From DASXAI01 sp963798445 (lineage in GTDB: Bacteria > Actinomycetota > Acidimicrobiia > Acidimicrobiales > Ilumatobacteraceae): DNA of 64,000 nucleotides. Of the stretch, positions 6,265-15,129 are shown piece after piece (position 1 is the stretch's first letter; every line of letters starts with the position of its first letter). The position numbers were made by a program, and so were the translations under genes. The notes below the pieces were generated by a model. That model did no database searches. It saw only the letters and a list, made by a program, of their open reading frames with translations, and was not told the DNA's origin. Location: the NCBI GenBank assembly GCA_963798445.1, contig CAWCTH010000003.1, positions 1,612,001 to 1,676,000 on the forward strand, given 5' to 3'.

Positions 6265-9200
6265 TCACGGAGCCAGTTCGACGGCGCCGGCGACCAGTCG
6301 CATGGCGCGGACCCACCCGGTCGGATCGACACCCAGGGCGGCGAACGACGTGAGGGCGGACGCCCGCCAGGCGGTGGCGTCGGGGTCGGCGCGCAGGCAG
6401 GCCGCCTCCGCCGAGGCCGCCGCCACGATGGCCTGGGCCACGAGATCACCGGCGGCGGCGGCGACGGCGGCGGCGGCGGCCAGGGGATCGAGCGTGCCGT
6501 CGCCGTTGCCGTTGCCGTCGCGAGCCCGCACCAGGCCGGCCGCCACGAGGGCGAGCACCCGGTCCAGGTACGACGCTCCTTCCGCTCCCGACACGATGGC
6601 GGCCGCCGCCAGTGCCTCGTCGATCCGGCCGTCAGCGGCATGCACCAGCGCCGCCACCGCGGAGCCGTACGGGCGCCCGAGCTCCTCGTCGGGTAGCTCG
6701 GCCAGGACCTCAGCGGCGGCGGCCACATCGCCTTGCTGCAGCAGGGCCAGTGCCAGGGTGACCTGGGCGTCGTAGCCGGCCTCGCGGCTGTCGTCCAGCT
6801 CCTCTGCCGCCACCCGGGCCTCGCGGGCGGCCCGGTCGCCGTCGCCCAGGTGGACGGCCACCCCGGCGGCGATGGTGGAACTGAAGCCCTGCAGGCCGAA
6901 CGGGGTGGCGAGGGTGCGGCACTCCTCCACCACCCGGTTGGCATCGGCGATGCGACCGACGGCGACCAACGCCCTGGTCATGGGCCCCAGCACCTGCGTC
7001 TCGCCGAAGCGGTCCGAGAGCGCCCGGAAGATGGTCCGCGCCTCCTCGGACAACGCGATGCACTCCTGCACCGACCCGGTCCACAGTCGCAGCGTGGCCT
7101 GGAGGGCCAGCATCATGGCCCGGCCCCAATGCTCCTCCCGGCGGGCGGCGTCTTCGGAGACTTCGAGGGCCAGGTCCTCGGCCTCGGCGAAGCGACCCTG
7201 GTGGAACCGGACGTAGGCGAGCAGACCCTGCACCCACGACAGCCCGCCACGGTCGTCGAGCTGGCGGAACGCTTCCTCGGCATGGCCCAGCCGGTCCTCG
7301 GCCACCGCCATGTCGCCCCGCATGAAGGCGATCCACGCCCGGTGCTGGTCGACCCAGGCCTGGCCCCGGCGGTCGCCCTCCTCGGCGAAGACCTCCTGGG
7401 CCTCGACGAGGTGGCGTTCGGCATCGACCAGCGCACCGCTGACCAGGCAGGCAAATCCCCACGCCCGCTGGGTCTCGGCCAGGCCCCGGCGGTCGCCGAC
7501 CGACCGCCACGCCTCGAGCGAGGCGGTGAAGGACGCGATGGCGGCGTCGAGCCGCCCGGCCTGCACGTCCACCTCGGCCAGGAGCGCGTATGCGCTGGCC
7601 AACCCCACCTCGTCCTCGGCCAACCGGGCGGCGGCCAGGGCGGCGAGGGCGTCGGCGCGGGCCGGCTCGGCATTGTGCATCTCCACCATGGCCCGGCCCC
7701 GCAGGAGCAGCAACCGGCGGCGCTGGCGATCATCACCGGGCTGGCTGCCGGCCAGCACGTCCAGACCCTCCGACGCCAGGCGAACCGTGGCCGTCGGGAC
7801 CATCTGGTCGAGGGCGCGCGTGGCGGCCAGGTCGAAGGCGGCGGCCGCCCGCGGCCCGACGTCGGACGGCACGCCGTGCACCGGACCGATCTCGTGGACG
7901 AGCAGCGCCGCCGCCGCGTAGTGGTAGGCGATCCACTCGGCGGCCTGCTCGCCCTTCGCCTCTTCCTCGATGGAGCGCGCCACGCCGGCGTGGCGCTGCG
8001 CCCGCGCCGCCTTGGTCAGCGTCTGATAGGTGACGTTGCGCACCGACTCCGACCGGAACGTCCAGCGATCGCCGCTGACGTCGAGCAGCTCGCCGTCGGC
8101 CAGCGCCGCCAGCGTCTCCAGCTTCGGCGACTGCCGCAGCTCCTCGCCGAACTTGACCAGGCCCGACCAGTCGCCCGACGGGCCGAGCACGGCCGCATTC
8201 TCGAGCATCTCCCGTTCGGCGGGATCGAGACGGTCGAGTCGGGCGGCCACGAGGCCCCGCAGCGTGTCCGGGAGCGCGCCCACGCTGCCGCCTTCGGTCA
8301 CCATGGCCGCCAGTTCCTCCAGGAACAGCGGGTTGCCGCCGCTGCGCTCGAGGAGGTTGCTGCGAACCTCGTCGCTGACCTGGTCGCCCAGCATGGCCCG
8401 GGCCAGCTCGTCGGCGGCGACGGCGTCGAGGGCGTCGACCCGCAGCACCAGCGTGTTGTGGCGACCCGGCGGCGGCGGCCAGTGCTCGACCCCCGGCCGG
8501 GCGGTGGTCATCACCGCGAACGGCAAGCCCGCGAGATGGGCGAGCGCCCGCTCCAGTAGATCGACGAGCAGCGGATCGGCCCAGTCGAGGTCGGCGATGA
8601 CGACCAGCACCGGGCCCTCGCGGGCGCGGCCGAGCAGGTAGGCCAGTACCGCCTGCACGACCTCGTCGCGCGCCCGGGTGCGGTCGATCCCATCGAGGGG
8701 TGTCGGGTGGCCCAGCAGGTGCAGCAGCCCCATGGCGATGCGCTCTGGCTCGCCGGTCGGCCCGACCGTCGAGGTCACGGCGGCGTCCAGCTTGGCCCGG
8801 ACCTCGGCGGGGCCGGCGGCGCTCTCGATGCCCACGTCCACGGCGATGGCCGTGCCGATCGGGTGCCACGGGTTGGACTCGCCGTAGGGCATGCACCGGC
8901 CCAGGAGCACCTTGAGGCGCAACACCTCCTGCGCCCGGGCCAGGGCCTCACGCACCAGCCGGCTCTTGCCGACACCGCCCTCGCCCTCGATGGCGGCCAG
9001 GAACGGCCGGCAGTGGTTCACGGCCAGCCGGATGCCGTCGACCAGCAGCGCCACTTCGGTGTCGCGGCCCACGAACGGCGCCTTGACCTTGCGGGTCCGG
9101 CGGCCCGGCGGCGCCATGGCCTCGAGGGCCAGCCAACCGTCGATCGGCTCGTCCCGGCCCCGCGCCACCACGGGACCGACGCTCTCGTAGCGGATGACAC

Positions 9201-9774
9201 CGGTCGTGGCCCCACGGGTGGCCGGACCGACCAGGATGCCGCCCGGGGGCGCCGCCGTCTGGAGGCGCTCGGCGGCGTTCACGACGTCACCCATGGCGGT
9301 GTAGTCGCCTCCGGCGCGAAGGGCGCCCACCAGCACCTCGCCGGTGTTCACGCCGACGCGCATCTGCACGCTCAGCCCCAGCGAGTCGGCGTAGGCCCGC
9401 AACGTGCCCTGCATGCGCAAGGCCGCCCGCACGGCCCGCTCGGCGTCGTCCTCGTGGGCCACGGGCGCACCGAACAGTGCCACGATGGCGTCACCGATGA
9501 TCTTGTCGACCCTCCCTCCGAAGGCCACCACGTCGGCCACGAGCCGCTCGAAGCACCCGTCGACCAGGTTCTTCACCTGCTCGGGGTCCAGCCCCTCGGC
9601 CATGGCCGTGTACCCGACGAGGTCGGCGAACAAGACGCTGACGACGCGCCGCTCCTCCGTGCGCTGGCTGCCCAGGGCGTGCCCACAGGAGGGGCAGAAC
9701 TTGGCCCCTTGGGGCACCGGCTGGGTGCACGACGGGCAAACCACCCCACCAGCGTACGACGAGACGGCCGTCAC
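6265..9774 (-). CDS. zinc ribbon-class III cyclase-AAA ATPase-TPR regulator (1169 aa)
   Basis: Large multidomain signalling protein. An N-terminal zinc ribbon (CPSC..CPSCG, about 13-31) precedes a class III adenylate/guanylate cyclase domain (about 42-215) with metal-binding VLFADLVGYT, KIIGDAIVALFG and substrate-region GDYTAMGDVVNAAERL. Next comes a STAND/AAA-type ATPase with FVGRDTE and Walker A GEGGVGKSR (about 266-274), then a long helical TPR-like region to the C-terminus. There is no LuxR helix-turn-helix at the end. Cyclic nucleotide synthesis gated by ATPase/TPR binding is expected from the family. It is first in a minus-strand run with the CBS and NMNAT-like genes and is divergent from an ABC transporter operon. 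Confidence 0.88.
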   Translation of the reverse strand: MTAVSSYAGGVVCPSCTQPVPQGAKFCPSCGHALGSQRTEERRVVSVLFADLVGYTAMAEGLDPEQVKNLVDGCFERLVADVVAFGGRVDKIIGDAIVALFGAPVAHEDDAERAVRAALRMQGTLRAYADSLGLSVQMRVGVNTGEVLVGALRAGGDYTAMGDVVNAAERLQTAAPPGGILVGPATRGATTGVIRYESVGPVVARGRDEPIDGWLALEAMAPPGRRTRKVKAPFVGRDTEVALLVDGIRLAVNHCRPFLAAIEGEGGVGKSRLVREALARAQEVLRLKVLLGRCMPYGESNPWHPIGTAIAVDVGIESAAGPAEVRAKLDAAVTSTVGPTGEPERIAMGLLHLLGHPTPLDGIDRTRARDEVVQAVLAYLLGRAREGPVLVVIADLDWADPLLVDLLERALAHLAGLPFAVMTTARPGVEHWPPPPGRHNTLVLRVDALDAVAADELARAMLGDQVSDEVRSNLLERSGGNPLFLEELAAMVTEGGSVGALPDTLRGLVAARLDRLDPAEREMLENAAVLGPSGDWSGLVKFGEELRQSPKLETLAALADGELLDVSGDRWTFRSESVRNVTYQTLTKAARAQRHAGVARSIEEEAKGEQAAEWIAYHYAAAALLVHEIGPVHGVPSDVGPRAAAAFDLAATRALDQMVPTATVRLASEGLDVLAGSQPGDDRQRRRLLLLRGRAMVEMHNAEPARADALAALAAARLAEDEVGLASAYALLAEVDVQAGRLDAAIASFTASLEAWRSVGDRRGLAETQRAWGFACLVSGALVDAERHLVEAQEVFAEEGDRRGQAWVDQHRAWIAFMRGDMAVAEDRLGHAEEAFRQLDDRGGLSWVQGLLAYVRFHQGRFAEAEDLALEVSEDAARREEHWGRAMMLALQATLRLWTGSVQECIALSEEARTIFRALSDRFGETQVLGPMTRALVAVGRIADANRVVEECRTLATPFGLQGFSSTIAAGVAVHLGDGDRAAREARVAAEELDDSREAGYDAQVTLALALLQQGDVAAAAEVLAELPDEELGRPYGSAVAALVHAADGRIDEALAAAAIVSGAEGASYLDRVLALVAAGLVRARDGNGNGDGTLDPLAAAAAVAAAAGDLVAQAIVAAASAEAACLRADPDATAWRASALTSFAALGVDPTGWVRAMRLVAGAVELAP

Positions 9775-9861
9775 TCCCCGTTTGTTTGGAATGGACCGCC
9801 ACCCCCTCGGCTAGTCCGTAGTCTCGCGAACCGACGTGGCGGTGCCGACGAAAGGACCGAG

Positions 9862-10614
9862 ATGACCACGACCCCCCTCGCCCCTCCCAGCGTGGCGGCA
9901 GCAGCAGCGATCAACGCGGTGAAGGTCTACGGCCGCGGCGAAAGCGAGGTGCGCGCCCTCGACGGCGTGACGGTGCAGTTCGCCAAGGGGGTGTTCACCG
10001 CCATCATGGGTCCGTCGGGCTCCGGGAAGTCGACGCTGATGCACTGCGTCGCCGGCCTCGACACGTTGACGTCGGGCCAGGTGCTCATCGGCGACACCGA
10101 CCTCTCCACACTCAGCGAGCGGCAGCTCACGCAGTTGCGCCGCGACAAGGTGGGCTTCATCTTCCAGGCGTACAACCTGATCCCCACGCTCAACGCCATG
10201 GAGAACATCACGCTGCCGATGGACCTGGCCGGACGCAAGCCCGACAAGCAGTGGCTGGACAGCGTGGTGACCACGGTGGGCCTGGCCAACCGGTTGTCGC
10301 ACCGGCCGTCGGAGCTGTCAGGCGGCCAGCAGCAACGGGTGGCGGTGGCACGAGCCCTGGCCAGCCGGCCCGAGATCATCTTCGCCGACGAGCCGACCGG
10401 CAACCTCGACAGCCGCGCCGGTGCCGAGATCCTGGCGTTCATGCGCCACGCCGTCGCCGACCTCGGCCAGACCATCGTGATGGTCACCCACGATCCCGTC
10501 GCCGCGGGCTACGCCGACCACGCGCTCTTCCTCGCCGACGGCCGCATCGTCGACGAGATGCCCGAACCCACGGCCGAGCGCGTGCTCGACCGCATGAAGC
10601 GCTTCGGGGAGTGA
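9862..10614 (+). CDS. ABC transporter ATP-binding protein (MacB/LolD type)
   Basis: A 250-residue ATPase with Walker A GPSGSGKST, Q-loop FQAYNLIPTL, signature LSGGQQQR, Walker B IIFADEPTGNLDS and H-loop VTHD. The DEPTGNLD form is characteristic of the MacB/LolD/FtsE group that drives mechanotransmission rather than substrate pumping. The ATG follows AAAGGA by 7 bases. The partner permease starts 7 bases after the stop, so the two form one operon. Its substrate is unknown; peptide or drug efflux, or lipoprotein handling, are the usual roles. Confidence 0.93.
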   Translation: MTTTPLAPPSVAAAAAINAVKVYGRGESEVRALDGVTVQFAKGVFTAIMGPSGSGKSTLMHCVAGLDTLTSGQVLIGDTDLSTLSERQLTQLRRDKVGFIFQAYNLIPTLNAMENITLPMDLAGRKPDKQWLDSVVTTVGLANRLSHRPSELSGGQQQRVAVARALASRPEIIFADEPTGNLDSRAGAEILAFMRHAVADLGQTIVMVTHDPVAAGYADHALFLADGRIVDEMPEPTAERVLDRMKRFGE

Positions 10615-10621
10615 TCACACC

Positions 10622-13153
10622 GTGCTGAAGCTCGCCCGCAAGTCCGTGCTGGCGAACAAGCGCCGGCTGATCGGCACGGGCCTGTCGGTCATCATCGGCA
10701 TCGCCTTCCTCGCCGGCACCTTCGTCTTCACCGACACCATCAAACGGACCTTTGACAACCTCTTCGCCGACGTCTACGCCAACACCGACGTCTACGTGCG
10801 CTCCAACCAGTCGATCGAGGGTGACTTCGGACAGACCCAGCGGCCGCGCATCCCCGACACGGTGGTCGCGACGGTGCAGGGCGTGCCCGGCGTGGCCGAA
10901 GCATCGGGCACCGTGCAGGGCTTCGCCCGCATCATCGGTAAGGACGGCAAGCCCCTCGGCATGGACCAGGGCCCGCCTACCTTCGGCGGCGAGTTCACAC
11001 CGGGCTCGCTGTCGCCGTGGACGCTGGTCGACGGCCAGGCCCCGAGCGGCGACAACGAAGTCGTGCTCGATCGGGCGAGCTTCAGGGACGGGGACTTCGC
11101 TCTCGGCGACCCGGTGACGATCGTGAGCCAGGGCGGCAGCCGCCAGTTCACCGTGGTGGGCGATGTCCGCTTCGGCGACACCGACTCGCCGGGTGGCACC
11201 ACCTACGCCCTCTTCGACCTGCCGACGGCACAGGCGTTCATCGGCCAACCGGGCATGATCGACGCCGTACTCGGCAAGGGCGACGGCTCGGTCAGCCAGA
11301 CCGAGCTCGCTCAGCGTGTGGAGACCGCCCTCGCCAATCCCGACCTCGAGACGCTGACCGGCAAGGAGATCACGAAGGAGACGCAGTCCGACATCGAGAC
11401 CGCGCTGTCGTTCTTCAACATCTTGCTGCTGGTCTTCGCCGGGATCGCCCTGTTCGTGTCGATCTTCATCATCTACAACACGTTCTCGATCATCGTCGCC
11501 CAGCGTCAGCGTGACACGGCCCTGCTGCGCGCCATCGGCGCCAGCCGGCGCCAGGTGCTCGGCAGCATGCTCGCCGAGGCCATCGTGATCGGCATCGTGG
11601 CGTCGCTCGTCGGGTTCGTCGCCGGCATCGGGGTGTCGGCGGTGCTGAAGAGCGGGCTGTCGGCGCTCGGCATCGACATCCCGGCCGGTGGCGTCGTGGT
11701 GCTACCCCGCACGCTCATCGTGTCGCTCATCGTGGGCGTGCTGATCACGATCATCTCGGCCGTCATGCCGGCCGTGAAGGCATCCCGCACACCGCCGATC
11801 GCCGCGCTGCGCGACGTCGCCCTCGACACCTCAGGCACGTCGAAGGCGAGGCTGATCTGGGGCGTGGTGCTCGTGGTGCTCGGCATCGCCTTCACCGCCA
11901 TCGGTCTGGCCGGCGAGATCGCGCTGCTCGGCGTCGGCATCGCCACCATCTTCATCGGCGTCTTCGTGCTCGGTCCGCTGATCGCTCGACCTTTCGCTCG
12001 CGTCATCGGCGCGCCGCTGCCCAGACTGCGCGGCATCTCGGGCCGCCTGGCCCAGGAGAACGCCATGCGCAACCCCAAGCGCACGGCCCGTACCGCGGCC
12101 GCGCTGATGATGGGTGTCGCGCTGGTGGCGGGCATCTCGGTGCTGGCGGCGTCGGTGAAGGCGTCGGTGCACGACATCTTCGACAAGCAGTTCACCGGCG
12201 ACTTCGTGGTGAACACCAACACGCAGGGCTTCGGCGGCCTGCCTCTCACCGTGGCCCAGCAGCTCAACCAGCTACCCGAGGTGGAGGCCGCCGCCGGCGT
12301 GCAGTTGGGCGCGGCGAAGATCAGCGGTAGCGCCGAGACCCTGTCGGTGATCGACCCCAGCGTGGCCGGACAGCTCTTCGAGTTCGAGTTCATCGAAGGC
12401 TCCGTGACCGCCCTGAACGACCAGAGCGTGCTGATCAGCAAGAGCCGGGCCGACCGCGACAACCTGAAGGTCGGCGATCCGGTCACCATGACCTTGCTCA
12501 ACGGCAACGAGGTCACGCTCACGGTCGCCGGCATCTACAAGAAGTCCGAGCTGGCCGGGCCCTACACGGTGTCGCAGGGCATGTACGCCCAGAGCGGTGC
12601 CGACCAGTTCGACTTCTCCGTCTTCATCAAGAAGAAGGCGGACGTCTCTGACGAGCAGGCGGCGGCCGCCATCAAGACGGTGGTGGCCGCCTATCCCAAC
12701 GCCAAGGTGCAGAGCCGTACCGAGTACATCGACGAGCAGGCGAAGCAGATCGATACCTTCGTGAACCTGATCTACGGCTTGCTCTTCCTCGCCGTGGTGA
12801 TCGCTGCCTTCGGTATCACCAACACGCTGAGCCTGTCGGTCTACGAGCGGACCCGGGAGGTCGGCCTCCTACGGGCGGTGGGGGCGACGCGGCGCCAGGT
12901 GCGGGCGTCGGTGCGATGGGAGTCGGTCATCACCGCGCTCCTGGGCGCCGCGCAGGGCATCGTGATCGGGATCTTGCTCGGCTACGCCGTCACCCTGGCG
13001 CTCAGCGACCAGGGCCTCAACTCCTTCACGCTGCCCATCGGCGCCCTCATCGTCATCCTCGTCATCGCCTTCCTCATCGGCGTGCTGGCAGCCATCCTCC
13101 CGGCTCGCCGGGCGGCCCGGCTGGACGTGCTGCGCGCCGTCACGGTCGAGTAG
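10622..13153 (+). CDS. FtsX/MacB-like ABC transporter permease (duplicated, 843 aa)
   Basis: Membrane partner of the preceding ATPase. The N-terminal helix (about 15-37) is followed by a large extracytoplasmic domain, an FtsX domain with three helices (about 262-395), further helices to about 450, a second extracytoplasmic domain (about 520-690) and a second FtsX domain ending near 838. Both FtsX domains show the typical R-T-REVGLLRAxGA or RDTALLRAIGAS coupling helices. This two-module form is the common actinobacterial single-chain permease. It starts with GTG. Confidence 0.92.
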   Translation: MLKLARKSVLANKRRLIGTGLSVIIGIAFLAGTFVFTDTIKRTFDNLFADVYANTDVYVRSNQSIEGDFGQTQRPRIPDTVVATVQGVPGVAEASGTVQGFARIIGKDGKPLGMDQGPPTFGGEFTPGSLSPWTLVDGQAPSGDNEVVLDRASFRDGDFALGDPVTIVSQGGSRQFTVVGDVRFGDTDSPGGTTYALFDLPTAQAFIGQPGMIDAVLGKGDGSVSQTELAQRVETALANPDLETLTGKEITKETQSDIETALSFFNILLLVFAGIALFVSIFIIYNTFSIIVAQRQRDTALLRAIGASRRQVLGSMLAEAIVIGIVASLVGFVAGIGVSAVLKSGLSALGIDIPAGGVVVLPRTLIVSLIVGVLITIISAVMPAVKASRTPPIAALRDVALDTSGTSKARLIWGVVLVVLGIAFTAIGLAGEIALLGVGIATIFIGVFVLGPLIARPFARVIGAPLPRLRGISGRLAQENAMRNPKRTARTAAALMMGVALVAGISVLAASVKASVHDIFDKQFTGDFVVNTNTQGFGGLPLTVAQQLNQLPEVEAAAGVQLGAAKISGSAETLSVIDPSVAGQLFEFEFIEGSVTALNDQSVLISKSRADRDNLKVGDPVTMTLLNGNEVTLTVAGIYKKSELAGPYTVSQGMYAQSGADQFDFSVFIKKKADVSDEQAAAAIKTVVAAYPNAKVQSRTEYIDEQAKQIDTFVNLIYGLLFLAVVIAAFGITNTLSLSVYERTREVGLLRAVGATRRQVRASVRWESVITALLGAAQGIVIGILLGYAVTLALSDQGLNSFTLPIGALIVILVIAFLIGVLAAILPARRAARLDVLRAVTVE

Positions 13154-13156
13154 CGG

Positions 13157-13546
13157 GTGGCCCTCGATCTGGCGGCACTTCCACCGGAGGTGCTCGGGTT
13201 CCTGCGGGAGCGCCACATCGGCACCCTCACCACGTTGCGCGCCGACGGCTCCCCCCACGTGAGCGCCGTGGGGTTCATGTACGACGCGCCGGCGCAGCTG
13301 GTGCGCGTCATCACGTGGGCGGCGTCGGTGAAGGCACGCAACGCGGGGCGCGGCGGCCGGGCGGTGGCGGCCCAGGTCGACGGCGGCCGGTGGTTGGCCC
13401 TCGAGGGCACGGTGCGGTTGGTGACGGAGCCGGCGGCGGTGGCGGCGGCGGTCGCCGCCTACGCGGTGCGCTACCGGCAGCCGGGTGAGCGGCCCGACCG
13501 CGTCGCCATCGAGATCGCCGTCGACCGCATCATGGGACGGGCCTGA
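13157..13546 (+). CDS. PPOX-fold / F420-dependent oxidoreductase-like protein
   Basis: A 129-residue split-barrel flavin/deazaflavin-binding family protein. The opening LRERHIGTLTTLRADGSPHVSAVGFMYD matches the start of PPOX-class F420 or FMN-dependent enzymes. Length and strand order fit the FDOR-B group. The cofactor cannot be decided from sequence alone. The GTG start lies three bases after the permease stop, so it may be read from the same transcript. Confidence 0.75.
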   Translation: MALDLAALPPEVLGFLRERHIGTLTTLRADGSPHVSAVGFMYDAPAQLVRVITWAASVKARNAGRGGRAVAAQVDGGRWLALEGTVRLVTEPAAVAAAVAAYAVRYRQPGERPDRVAIEIAVDRIMGRA

Positions 13547-13576
13547 GGCTCAGGTTGTCGCCCTAACGTCGCCGAT

Positions 13577-13981
13577 ATGGCTGGGTACTCTGGGACGCCG
13601 CTGGCCAAGAAGCTCGGGATCAAGGAGGCGATGGTGCTCGCCGCGCCTGGGGCGCCCGACGGCTTCCCGGCGTTGCTGGAGCCGCTGCCGCCGGCCGTGA
13701 CCTGGAAGCGTCAGCTGCGGCCGCCGGTCGACCTGGCGGTGGCGTTCTTCACGGCCCGCGCCGAGGTGATCAAGCGGTGGCCGGCGCTCATCGCCGCGGC
13801 AGGGCCGCAGGGCGTGGTGTGGGTGGCATGGCCGAAGAAGGCGTCGGGCGTGGCCACCGATCTCACCGAGGACGTCTTGCGCGAGTTGTTGCTGCCGACA
13901 GGGTGGGTCGACGTCAAAGTGTGCGCCGTCGACGACACCTGGTCGGGCCTCAAGTTCGTGCTCCGCAAGGAGCTGCGGTAG
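13577..13981 (+). CDS. DUF3052 family protein
   Basis: A 134-residue actinobacterial protein of unknown function. It opens with AGYSGTPLAKKLGIK and carries WVAWPKKASG and DDTWSGLKFVLRKEL, all typical of DUF3052. No catalytic motif, signal or membrane segment is visible. It follows the PPOX-like gene by 30 bases and probably ends the operon; a repeat-rich gap lies beyond it. Confidence 0.8.
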   Translation: MAGYSGTPLAKKLGIKEAMVLAAPGAPDGFPALLEPLPPAVTWKRQLRPPVDLAVAFFTARAEVIKRWPALIAAAGPQGVVWVAWPKKASGVATDLTEDVLRELLLPTGWVDVKVCAVDDTWSGLKFVLRKELR

Positions 13982-14121
13982 GGCGGTCGGGTTCGCGTCG
14001 CGATCGGATGGGCCGGGTCGGTCAAGGTCGCGGTGCGTGGCCGGCGACGGCGGCCTTGATGGCTTTCTGGTCGCGTTTCGGCGTGGCGGATTCACGCGGT
14101 GGGCGCAATGAGAAGCTCAAA

Positions 14122-14189
14122 TGCACCGAGAACCGCCGCGGCAGCGCTCACGCAGCGTGGGTTCCGGTCCCACGGTCTCGCCGGGCGAC
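14122..14189 (+). repeat. dispersed intergenic repeat, copy B
   Basis: Contains GCACCGAGAA, CTCACGCAGCGTGG and CACGGTCTCGCCGGGCGAC in the same order as the copies at 4002 and 57081. Lies in the gap between two convergent genes (DUF3052 and the MBL hydrolase). Confidence 0.6.
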
Positions 14190-14235
14190 CATGCCGTCAC
14201 GGATGGTGCTCGTCGGCCGCGAGTGGGCGCTCAGC

Positions 14236-14303
14236 GGCCGACCGACCGACCCGACCGACCGACCCGACCGACCGACCGACCCGACCCGACCGACCCGACC
14301 CGA
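14236..14303. repeat. CCGA/CCCGA short tandem repeat
   Basis: About 68 bases made almost entirely of CCGA and CCCGA units, with irregular alternation. Located immediately before the stop of the MBL hydrolase and between convergent transcripts. It is simple-sequence DNA, not a CRISPR array. Confidence 0.8.
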
Positions 14304-14314
14304 AGTGCGTTCCA

Positions 14315-15097
14315 TCACTCGATGACCCACTGGCGCTTGCCGCCACCCAGCAGCAGCTTGCCGAACTGCAACCCGGGGAAGTGGGCGGCGGCCACGGGCA
14401 CGTCGGTGCCCTCCAGCTCACGTGACAGCGCGTTGCGGGTGCGCTTTGCCAGCTCGGGATCGACGTCGCCCATTCCCGCCCACTCGTCGTCGAGCAACTC
14501 GACCGGGCAGTGCACCACGTCGCCGAGCAGCAGCGCCCGCTGCGTCCCGGACGACAAGACGATGATGGTGCTCCCCGGTGTGTGCCCCGGCGCCACCATG
14601 GCATCGAACCCTGGCAAGACCGGGCCGGAGCGATCCCAGAACTCCATGCGATCGGTGAGGGGCGTGAGCTTGCGCGTGGCACCCGGGTCGGGTCCCACGA
14701 AGTGACCCCAATCGCGCTCGTCGCAGCGGTAAGTGGCGTTGGTGAACACCACCGAGCCCTGCTGGGTGGCCCAGCCGACGTGGTCGAAGTGGAGATGGGT
14801 GAACACCACGTCGGTGACGTCGTCGGGCGTGATGCCGTGGGCGGCGAGGTTGGTGAGGAAGGCGCCGCCGTGGAACGGGCCGCTGTCGACGCGACCCACA
14901 CCACAGTCGATCAGCACCACGCGGTCGCCGGAGCGCACGACGAAGCCACCGAGGGCCAGTTCCAGTTCGTCGTCGCTGGTGAGGAACTGGCGGTGCGGCA
15001 GCCACGCGTCGGGCGACATGCCCAGGAAGGGATCGCTGATCGGGTAGCGCGCCACACCGTCGAGGACCGGCAGGATCTCAAGTTCCCCCACTCGCAT
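14315..15097 (-). CDS. MBL-fold metallo-hydrolase
   Basis: A 260-residue metallo-beta-lactamase-fold hydrolase. The metal motif HLHFDHVG is present, followed by GHTPGS and LLLGDVVH with the bridging Asp. The general layout matches the quorum-quenching lactonase and uncharacterised hydrolase groups. No signal peptide is visible. The substrate is unknown. It lies 32 bases downstream of the DNA glycosylase gene on the same strand and may be the last gene of the lhr-nei operon. Confidence 0.85.
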   Translation of the reverse strand: MRVGELEILPVLDGVARYPISDPFLGMSPDAWLPHRQFLTSDDELELALGGFVVRSGDRVVLIDCGVGRVDSGPFHGGAFLTNLAAHGITPDDVTDVVFTHLHFDHVGWATQQGSVVFTNATYRCDERDWGHFVGPDPGATRKLTPLTDRMEFWDRSGPVLPGFDAMVAPGHTPGSTIIVLSSGTQRALLLGDVVHCPVELLDDEWAGMGDVDPELAKRTRNALSRELEGTDVPVAAAHFPGLQFGKLLLGGGKRQWVIE

Positions 15098-15129
15098 GCG
15101 CGCACCCTAGATCGCGCCGCCACCCCGCC

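Noticed and set aside
14236..14303. Possible CRISPR or tandem coding repeat
   Set aside because: 4-5 base simple repeats with no spacers and no conserved frame.
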